From contig JAVTVX010000019.1 of assembly GCA_033439265.1 (NCBI GenBank), forward strand, positions 875,501 to 939,500: a stretch of DNA of 64,000 bases, written 5' to 3'. Of the stretch, positions 24,761-34,500 are shown in pieces. A program made the translations under genes and the position numbers. The DNA is from Dillenia suffruticosa (Eukaryota; Streptophyta; Magnoliopsida; Dilleniales; Dilleniaceae). Below the pieces are notes generated by a model. It was not told where the DNA came from, searched no databases, and saw nothing but the letters and a program-made list of their open reading frames with translations. The first letter of the stretch is position 1; the number at the start of each line of letters is the position of its first letter.

Positions 24761-27406
24761 GTTACAAACAAACAAGGAAGAAAACAAAAATGAAAAACTA
24801 AACAATCTCCGTTACTTTGGATATCAATTCCCTTTCAGTTTCCACGGGTCATATGGCTAGTAAAGGGAATCCACACATCAATGCAAAATTTGAGTGCCTC
24901 TGACTTATGGTTTCAGTTTCCTTCCAAACTAAATCCAAGGAAACAGAGCAGATGCATCGTCAGAAACTACAGGGCAAGCAGGCAGCCAATCCGTCCAAGA
25001 CTATGTCGCAGAAGTGAATAGTAAAGATGCATTGATACCTCCAAAACCAAAAGAGTTCGACAGGGCTGCACTCACAGACATCTCTTTTGATGCAGTCAAA
25101 GGCATGAAAGAATCGTCAAAAATGGGATCCGGATCATTGAGATTTAGCGTTGGTGGTACAATTCCCTGAAGAAACACAAAAGCAACTGAATTATAATGTT
25201 CAAAAGGAATTGCTTGAATGAATTCATAATGTGCATGACAAAGCACGGCTCCTCTTGAACACGACATGCATCAAACAACTATTAAAAAGTAATGGACATG
25301 CCTACATGGTGTATGGCTAATACGGCAAAGATTGCCTCAACAGCTCCAGCTGTAACGAGAAGATGGCCAGTGGCACCCTGAAATCAAATGGGCAAAAAGT
25401 GACATTGAGATGGAAATACCACCAAGGGTCGTAATTAATTATTGAATAGAAATACAAGTATGTACCGTAGAGATTGTACTCTTTTCCTTTTTTTTTTCCT
25501 CATTAAGAAAAGAAAAAAGATTTACCTTGCATGATATGCCTGGTGTTACAATGTCCCATTTATCTATAGACGTATTTTACTTTGCCTAATTGCCATCTAT
25601 CAACACTTTATGTCATGATGGATACAAACAAATAGGTAAACAGAAAACCATAAGATCACAACTGCTAAAATGAACAGACTCCCCACCAGCATCACACTCC
25701 AAAACCCTTATCCAATACCCAAGTTGGCTTCTTATCTGGTCAAACCCAATTGTTCTAGATCTTGTATACGCCACGAGTCACATAAAATAAATCTTATTTT
25801 CCTAATCATTCTTACAAAATTACCTGAGTTGATGAGAAGGCCAAAGCACCTGAAGTTGCATGACTATAAAAGAGAGATTTGATAGCATTTGCTTCAACAG
25901 CGTCACCTGTATTAGTTTCCAGGAGCAGGATCACATCCATGCAAAATGAGCACATTTTAACCAAAGTTTCAATAACAGCTCTAGCACCATTGAATCAGTA
26001 ATTTTTTTTTTTTGAGGATCCAAATGTTTCCTAGCGGAGTTGAGGTAGCATGAGCATTTATGAGCATGTGATCCACTTCGAAAGGATGAAGACCGGACTG
26101 CATGTTAAAGAAGCAGAATCATTGTAACCAGCCGTTCAGAATGGACATGGAAGGATGTAATGCCATATTATGCAAAAATCACTCCTGGTCCTTGGGAAGC
26201 TTTAGAGGACCTCACAGTTGGCATTGTTTAACCAAAATAACTATCAAGTCTAATTACATAAGATATCTATACTTGAAAAGAATCAACATTGGGTGGAGAT
26301 AAACTTCAAAAGCAGGAACTATTGCTACATGCCGCACCTGTCTCAAAGCACATGTTATTGCCATGGTAGCACCTCTTCCATCAGTGCGTGGTTGAGTAAT
26401 GTGATATGCATCACCTGGAACCATAATAGTCTTCAGGAACTCAAATAACAATGTGCTGAAAAATAGAGAAGCACAAATCTTCAAGCTATATATATATATA
26501 TAAATAAAAAGACTTGACAATCCATAACCGCGTATCTCAGCCTAAATATTCGATCCTCGTCTTGCATGCTCAAGTTCCTTCATTAGTGGAAAATGCAAAT
26601 ATATAAGAAGGGGAGGAAAAAATAGCAACAACAACTTCACAAATTTTAGAGAGGGAATAAAGTAATTTACGAAAGCAGGGGAAGAAAAATCTGTTAAATG
26701 GTGTTGTTCCAATGGCACTTAGCTTGTTAGACACTTGCCAAAATGACTCTGATCCTCTGGTTTTTGGACTTCTTCACACTCATACGAGTTTTATTTACTA
26801 GACGATCATTCAACCAACTGTTTGATATTGCATTTTAGTAGTTTATATTATAAGCATATAATACGTTATTAACAATATGAACTTAATCATCTCCCATGCA
26901 ATCACTTAAAAAGAGGCTTACCTGGTTTGATATTCTCTAAGCCACGTAAAGGTCAATTTCTTACACTTAGATACCAACTCATATGTTTTCACCAAGAATG
27001 GTCACTCTGGCGTACTATCATCCATCAAATTGCAAAGACTCCACCGAGAATGGATTGTTTACTGGATCCCTCTTGATTGGCTAGTCAACTAATAAAGTTT
27101 CTTACATTGCAAGGTTCTTAATTCCAAAAAGTACATGAAAAGATAATAATTCAACTGACCTTCAACACCATAACACCATATCCTTCACCTATCCTGTGGT
27201 TGAATTGTGAGTCAGACAATAGATCGGTACAAAACTATGTTTGAGAAGGTAGGGAAAGAGAAGAAAAGATAGAAAGAACATGATAGGGAGAAAAGTGCAT
27301 GCATGATAAAACCAATTGAAGTTTTTCCTAGCACAAATCCATCTCGGCCACAATCAAAAGGCCGAGAAGCTTCTTCAGGAGTTGAATTTGTCGCCAATGC
27401 CCTTTG

Positions 27407-27940
27407 TTAACTCTACAGATAATGACTCCTGAGGCTTGAGGGCTGAAGTGAAGTTGGTGTAGTTCCTCGCTCACTTCTCAAGAATGTACTTGCAAAAGAC
27501 CACCGGGAGTTGATCCGGTGGAGAAAATTTCGACAATCAAGTTAGGAGAAAATATTGGTAATAAGAGAAATAGGCTGAGGGAGTTGTATGTCCACCTCTG
27601 TTGTGTTTGTGCACCTTTTTGTGTTGGGTTTTTGGACATATCTATTGGATCGTCCTCATTTTGTATATATATTGTGTCTGCGGTCCCTTTTTTGGGAAAT
27701 CAAAATTCTAGTTTTCTTGTAAAGAGATTGACAAGGTTATCCCTAGATCATCGAGATTAAGGTCAAAAATTGAGTCAATTTAAAATTGAAATGGTTTGAA
27801 ATCCCTTCGACCAGGAAAATTCAAACTGTGATGGAGATCTCTTGCCTTATCAGAGAGTTTTGTCGAGATCCATTCATTTTTACGGGAAGAACTTTTCCAC
27901 AAGTAGTAGAGATTCAGATTTGTTTAAGATTTGTTATATT
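27407..27940 (-). repeat. LTR of the gypsy-type relic (3' LTR)
   Basis: Left copy of the direct repeat. Its outer edge directly adjoins mtKAS coding sequence (RALATNSTPEEA frame). Confidence 0.75.
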
Positions 27941-29414
27941 CATCATGTAGTGAGGGCGCCTGCATATGATGAGATGCATACACCGAGGAGTCAGATAACT
28001 GGGAGGTTCAGTGTAAGGTTGCAGGTGCATGCGATCATAACTCATCTGCTTGAAGGCGTCTCAGTAAAGGAGATCGTAACCTACTCCTTGATCAATGAAA
28101 ATTCTCTTGACTGCATACTGGCCGATCATCGTTGTGATAATCAATGGGTCATTTCATCCTGGATGGACTCCCAGAAAGTCATCATCATCAAATCTTACAT
28201 CGGCCTTTTCTGCTTTTGTCCCTTTCCAACACGAGCCGAGAGAACTTCCTTAGAAGTAAATGGTTCTGTCAGCTGAAAATTGGGGCCATTATCACCTCTG
28301 GTGGACAGGGGACCACTTATGTTAAACTAGTAGACCAAGAAGCGGGAAGACAGTTCCCTGAGGAAGTAGTCATCAAAGGTGAATGCTCGGCCCGTATGTG
28401 AAGGATTACTCTGTTTGTCAGGTCCTCAGTGGATCTCGGGCCACGTTGTTTGTTTGCTTCGTCCCCACGTTTGTCCCCCTGCGGTTCTCAGTAAGAGTTG
28501 CCCTTGCAATCATCATGGATAAATCTCTGGAGCTTACTATCCCAAGCTAGTGTTTCAAGCTCATCCTTCAACTTCCAACATTCATATGTTAAGTGGCCGT
28601 AATGTCGGTGGAAATGGCAGCATCGCATTCGATCCTTCTTGGAGTCATCGCTCAGGATGTGTACCCGTCATCAAACATACGGCTTGTTTCTTATCTTAAG
28701 CAGGATCTAACTTGGTATTTCGTTCAACAACGTATAGTGATTGAATTTATGATGAGGAGGGAGTGCCAGCCGATTCCTTTTGGGAGAGTGTCATCAAGGA
28801 GAGTGGCTGCACGATTCTATTGGAGGCAGGTTTATTTCGCCACTTGTCAAATACTTCTGCCTCCTCAGTAGCTACGTACTTCTCGGCACGTGAATAAAAC
28901 TCCTGTATCGTTGGGGTCGTACTGAGAAGTTGCTGAGTGCTCTCAATATCCTCAAGGCTAAACCCTGTGTAGGTGTGAGTATGCCGATCTCTAAGGGGAG
29001 GATGACCCCTCTTATCGACGAGTATGGTTGAGGTCCTCCAATTGTCGGCTCATATCTTGAAGCTTTGATTCAAGTCTTCTCTCCATTTAAGAGCGGTGGG
29101 CTTTGCCTGGGGAGGCTGGGGTAGGCTTTGGAATTGGGTGGCTTTGATGTTGTGTGGCTGGTGGTGGAGTCTTTTCCCGAGGTGATCCTGCCAGTTGAAT
29201 CTAGGGGATGGGAGTGTCCACTAGGATGATTGGGGCCGTTGGTTAAACATTCTCAGTCTGGGTGGACATCCGTCCGTCCACTACTAACATAGCTTTGGAA
29301 GCATTTCGACTCTTTTTTGGAGACATGATTGGCAAAAAAACATGACGGAACAAAGCGTGAAATGAGTCTCTTTTTAGCATGTTTCCACGAACAGCGTTAA
29401 TCTATTGAAAAGGG

Positions 29415-29940
29415 TTTAAACTCCATAGATGATGACTCCGAAGGCTTGAGGGCTGAAGTGAAGTCGGTGTAGTTCCTCACTCATTTCACGAGAATGTACC
29501 TACAAAATACCGTCGGGGGTTGATTTGATGGAGGGAATCCCGACACTCAAGTAAAGAGAGAATGTTGGTAATAATAGAAACAAGCTGAGAGAGTCAAGTG
29601 TCCATCCTTTGTTGTGTTGGTATGCCCTTTTGTGTAGAGTTTTTGGATGTACATGGTAAATCGCCTCCGTTCTATATATGTATTATGTTATGATTCCTTT
29701 TTTGGAGAATCGAAACCCTAATTTTCTTGTGGGGAGATTGACAAATATCCTGAAATTATCGGGATTGAAATCAATTTAAATTTGAAAGGGTTTGAAATCC
29801 CTTTAATCCAGAAAAATTCAAGCTGTGATGGAGTTTTTCTATCTTATTAGAGACTTTTTTTTTAGTCCCATTCCTTTTACAGGAGGGACTTTCCTGCAAG
29901 TAGGAGAGATCCAAATTTGTTTAAGATTCGTTATTATATT
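29415..29940 (-). repeat. LTR of the gypsy-type relic (5' LTR)
   Basis: Right copy of the direct repeat. It shares GGCTTGAGGGCTGAAGTGAA and AAATTCAAgCTGTGATGGAG-type blocks with the left copy. Confidence 0.75.
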
Positions 29941-30400
29941 TAATAACCAAATTGAAGAAGTTTAGTTGTACAAAAAGTTGTTAGACAGAAACATCCCAAA
30001 AATTTTTGTGCACTTGGCATCTGGTTTCTCGAGAAAGTAAGGAAACAATAGTACACACTAAATCACTTATCCAGGAAGAGCCTGTTCTGAAAAAACATGG
30101 TAAGTAACAAGTATGCCATCAAAATCGTTCCATGACTCTTCATCTTGACAGCCTGAGTAAAACTTAAATCATCTTCTCCCCTCATTTCCTTAATGTTATT
30201 GACCCAAACTATAGTGATTTTGATGCAAAAGATGTTCTGATAACTTAATCTACTTCTCATAAAATAAATAGCAGTCAATCATCTTATTCAACTCACCTGG
30301 ATTCATGCTTACATGCACGACCAGATGCCATGTTGATCAGTATCCGCGGTATGAAAAATGGACTAAGCCGACGAAGACGGAGATGTCCCATGCTGCGTTT

Positions 30401-31521
30401 GCTCCCATTGATGTGTTTTTGTAATACTAAAAAATATATAGCATTCATTCATCCTCTCCATTGCCCCATACATATATATATATATATATATATATAAAGA
30501 AAAATTGGTATTACTGCTTAAGGGAAGGCAAGATCAATAAGTTTTGAGCACATTTACCAAAAATTTATAGCAAATTCCTGCCTGGTGTGTTGTTTTTGTT
30601 TTGGATTATCCTATATATATATATTGCGAAGTTCGCGAGCATCCTGAAAGAATTGAACGGATCGATATGGGCATTGGTATTTTTGGGTGAAATTAGTTTT
30701 TCACTACTTCTGTATTTTGTTTGTCTTTTTTCTTTTTTTTTTTCGAATTCCTAACTATAACTATTGAAAATATTTTTTTACGAAAATTTTGAACAACTCC
30801 GAACATTGATAAAATCTTGAAAAATAGCCTTTTCTAAAAATTATACTTCAGAGGGGAATAATTTTTTAAAATATTTTTTCATGTATATTTTGATCAACTC
30901 CAAACATACGAAAAAATCTTGAAAAATACCTTTTCTAAAAAATGTATTTCAAGAACATATTTTTCTTGTAAAGAATTAAAAAAAAAAAAAACTTAATAAA
31001 TAACATTTTTCATGTGTTTTTTTATTGAAGATTAAACCAAACAAAACAATTTACGCTTATTTTAGTTTAAATGGTAAATTTAAAATGTTTACATACAAGT
31101 TCATCAACCCAAAAGGCAACAAGTGAGCCTTGTGGGTAAAAAAAGGTACTGCAACAACCATAGCTTCTACCCCCTCATCATTCCTCAATTTCAGCTCTAG
31201 CATACCTTACGTAGAGCACAAAAGACCTAGGAAAATGACCTGATATATGCCTCATAATCTTGACAATTAACATTGGAAAACCGCAGGAGAAGGTTTTAAT
31301 TAGTTCACTGAGACAAGAAAACTCATTGAAAGATCAAGCAGTATTGTCCTCCTAAGGTTATCCACATGTCATTCACTCAATCTTGTCGGGTGTCTGTATT
31401 GGTTAAAACCTGGAGCTTCTGCCAACAATTTAAGATCATAAGGTCCAATCTTCTCACAAACTGTACAAGCAAATCTGATGTAAATACTCTGGTGGAAGAG
31501 CAAGCCAAATGTGTGGTAGAA
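30401..31521. other. Spacer between the mtKAS relic and LIP5
   Basis: AT-rich, with a (TA)n tract at about 30473-30496 and poly-A/T runs. The part nearest 31522 is presumably the LIP5 3' UTR. No N-terminal mtKAS exon was recognised here. Confidence 0.5.
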
Positions 31522-34500
31522 TTATCGAATTGTAGGAGGTGAAGGATCTGTCAGTAATTCAAGGGATTTCCTGAGGAAATCCACGGCCACGGCCACATCA
31601 TCAAATGCCAAAGCCCCTACAGCAATTGCAGCCTTGTGTGCTTCAGCAATCTTTTCCGGAGGTGGCTGATAATTGGGGTCATACTGAAATGGCTGAACTG
31701 GTGTTCGCTTGGGCTCTGTATGACTCTCGTTCCTGCCACCCAGAGTTGCCGATGGATAATCTGGCACAGAAGGAGCGGACTGCTGCGCCAAGTGCTGCAG
31801 ATAGGAAGAATCATGGATGTGGTGATAAGAAGGATAGTGTGAGGGAGCAGTTGGGAGGCTGCTCTCTGAAAAACCTGGATAAGTCTGAAAACTTGGGTAA
31901 GAGTAGGATGGGGAAGAAGTCTCCTGGGAAGGATTATTTGGTTGTACATGCTGCTGGTTATCATGTTGATAAGCTTCTTGGGAAGGATAAATTGGCGGTA
32001 TATGCTGCTGGTTCTCATGTTGAAAAGTTTTTTGACAAGGATAATTTGGTGGTAGGTGCTGCTGGTTTTCAAGTTGATAAGCTTCTTGGGAAGGATAAAT
32101 TGGGGGTATATGCTGCTGGTTTGCTTGTTGATAAGTTTCTTGAGAAGGATAATTTGGTGGTAGGTGCTGCTGATTTTCATGTTGATAAGGATCTTGAGAA
32201 GGATAATTTTGTGGGAAATGCTGTTGGGCATCATGTTGGGAAGGATGATGGCTGTATGGTGCTGAAGAAGTATAATTTTCTCGTGCATTTGCAGGTGGAG
32301 GGGGCTGATAATCATTGGAAGGGACTTAAGCAGTTGGGTATGAGGGTGATCGTGTAAGAGTATTTACAGGTTGGCTATCAAAGTTATCATGGAATGAAGG
32401 CGCTCTATCAGCTCCTGGTCCATGAGGGTTTTCTGGCTTGGCTACAGTCTGCCCAAGATCCTGCAAATGACAAATTCCATAGGACATTTAAAACACCTTA
32501 AAAGAGATGCTCTATAAAATGCAACCACCAGAAGTAAGTGTGCTTCAAATCAGGAAAAGAAAAAAAAGAAAAAACCACATTTTAGCTTTCAATCTTTACA
32601 AGGAACGAGATATTTGCCAGATCAATTCAATTCCCTTGTATCATTGTGGTTCCAAAAACCAATTTGGCTACCAAAATGTAGCAGGGGGAAAAAATAAAGA
32701 AAATGATCATAAATAGCAATAAGTGACCATGACTTCTAAGACAGTTACTCCCAAACTGTGGTTCAAGTGCAGGGTGCGCAGAAATGGTAGTACATAGAAG
32801 TGGCTAGGTAAATGACAGTATGAAATTGCTAATCATTTACTCCTAAACTATTGGTCAAGTTGGTGGGCTGTATGCTGCAGTTTTGTGTTTTTGACCATTC
32901 TGAGCCAAAATCTGATCATGATAATATCCATTTTTAAGTTTGTTTGGAGAAGGGTGCAGCTTCAACAGGTAAAAGAAAGAACATTTTATTACTCCCCTAA
33001 CTGTTTCTCCTTTTAATGGAGGGAAAGGAATTCAAGAATGTAATGGGAAGGAAATGGCCATTGATATTATTTAGATTGTTGAATCAGCGTGTTAAAGCTT
33101 TAGTTTTCTTCTACCTTCTAGACTGACCTATTGTTATTTTATACTTACAAGAAGGCTTGGTACTCCTATAACTAATGCTATCCTTCGCATCTTTATTGAG
33201 GTTCTTTTAATTCTCATACAGAAGAGACTAAAGAATGCAGTCATATTACAGGAGAAAAACCATTGCTCTGATTCTGTCATAATTTCATCCTCAAGAAGGT
33301 CAAAAGCATAAAATTAAAATAATTAATTCATACCAAATACGCAATTTTATTACACACCAGATGAACTCAAAGAAGTGCCGGCTCAAGCATATGAAGTAAG
33401 GAAGATGGAAAAGACAAATACCTTAGACATATCTCAACAATGAGTTGAGAGAAAACTGGCATCAATAGCCAACAGGGTATACTTTCTCCCTGCAATTAGT
33501 TTATCATAGTTCCAAGAACTAAAATGTTGTCTGTGTTAAGCTAATTAAGGAAAAGCTTTGTTACTGTTTCTGTGCTTTTCTGACAATAACTTATCATCCT
33601 CTTACCTTTTCGTAAATTCTTTTTTTTACTAACAAAATCTTCTGTAGTCCCCCCCCCACGAAAAGAGGTTAGTGGTATTAGGTTCAGAAGCATACATATG
33701 CACCACTTGAGGTTCTTGAAGCGATTGATTGATCATCATCATCACCGCCAGGTGGACCAGGTACCGGCTTCCTTCCTTCTTTCAAAGCTTTCCTGATATC
33801 TGCTGCCTTCCATGCAGCATACTTCTGTTTTTGCTCAAGCTGGCATCAAAGAACATATAGAGATGTAGTACAGAAAATAACAATCAAATGCCAAAGGAAA
33901 AGAATAATACGAGGATATTTTTTCCAATTTTTTACTTAGTTCATATCCAAGGCCTTTACACTGGGTATATGGGATAAAAAGAATCCTCAAAAGACAAATA
34001 GCAGTAGTAGAAAGCACAGCAAAGACAGAAATATTAAAGCAGCAATTGGAAGCCAAACTTACATCAGGATGAAATTCACCAAATTGGTTAACAATCTCAT
34101 AGAAAATGCTAGCTGCATAAAATGTTTTTGCAGTATTCCTGTAACAACAGAAAATTTTATTTAACTGGCAAATGTCATGCATTAGACAAATTTAAGCAGA
34201 ACATAATCTTAAAGGTTCACCTCATCACATGCAATAAATTTTTGAGTTGGCTAGCACACATAACATAACTAAACTATATAAGTCGTGGTGGCTTTGGATT
34301 GCTCAAGAGATATGACATTGGATCATTTCTAAGTGGAAAATGTTTGAATTGGCCTTCGAAACATGAATTCTGAATCAACCAACACTTGATTGGACATGCT
34401 TTGAAGCATCCTCCCAATTACCAAATAAAGTGTGTAAAAAAGGTCTTGGTGTCTTGAGTTATTACACCGTACCATTTACAACTCCACTGTATAAAACAAG

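Larger units (their letters stand above)
23871..25000. other. Convergent spacer between tRNase Z and the mtKAS relic
   Basis: Holds the two 3' flanks plus a nested retroposon pair, a LINE tail (24277-24546) and a SINE (24553-24743), described separately. No gene was seen. Confidence 0.6.
27407..29940 (-). mobile_element. Degenerate Ty3/gypsy-type LTR element with gag and protease remnants only
   Basis: Two direct repeats, 27407-27940 and 29415-29940, align along their length with many substitutions and so look like old LTRs. The interior reads on the minus strand. Near 28840-28960 a gag-like frame holds EFYSRAEKYVATEEAE. Near 28560-28650 a zinc-knuckle-like block YCHFHRHYGHLTYECWKLKD follows. 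Near 28050-28110 a retroviral-type aspartic protease remnant (FIDQG..YDLLY, interrupted by a stop) is visible. Next to the inner edge of the upstream LTR the minus strand shows a decayed GCTGTTCGTGGAAAC, comparable to the usual gypsy primer site neighbourhood. No reverse transcriptase or integrase is present. It lies inside the mtKAS relic. No target duplication was recognised. Confidence 0.75.
25001..30400 (-). pseudogene. Mitochondrial beta-ketoacyl-ACP synthase (mtKAS), decayed copy
   Basis: Exons matching mtKAS, the condensing enzyme of mitochondrial type II fatty acid synthesis. In gene order they are: about 30296-30385 (RRLSPFFIPRILINMASG), about 27330-27404 (NSTPEEASRPFDCGRDGFV), about 27145-27177 (IGEGYGVMVLK), 26338-26414 (DAYHITQP), 26031-26097 (INAHATSTPL), 25824-25906, 25306-25377 (GATGHLLVTAGAVEA, active-site His region) and 25001-25165 (SNSFGFGGINASLL, stop TAG). 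Several signs point to a dead gene. The exon at 26031 has GA where the donor GT should be and two extra codons before NAHATSTP. The first fragment loses frame after MASG. The exon carrying the catalytic Cys (TACATGAHS type) and the N-terminal third are missing. A gypsy-type element occupies 27407-29940, abutting the third exon. The last exons are intact and could mislead gene finders. Confidence 0.82.

Noticed and set aside
27842..28871. Plus-strand frames of 85-144 codons in the LTR element
   Set aside because: The element reads on the opposite strand, where gag and protease remnants are recognisable.
31605..32357. A 250-codon plus-strand open frame and a 232-codon alternative minus-strand frame
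   Set aside because: Both arise from the 54-nt LIP5 coding repeat; the LIP5 frame is the one with family resemblance (Vta1 domain and QHENQQH repeats).
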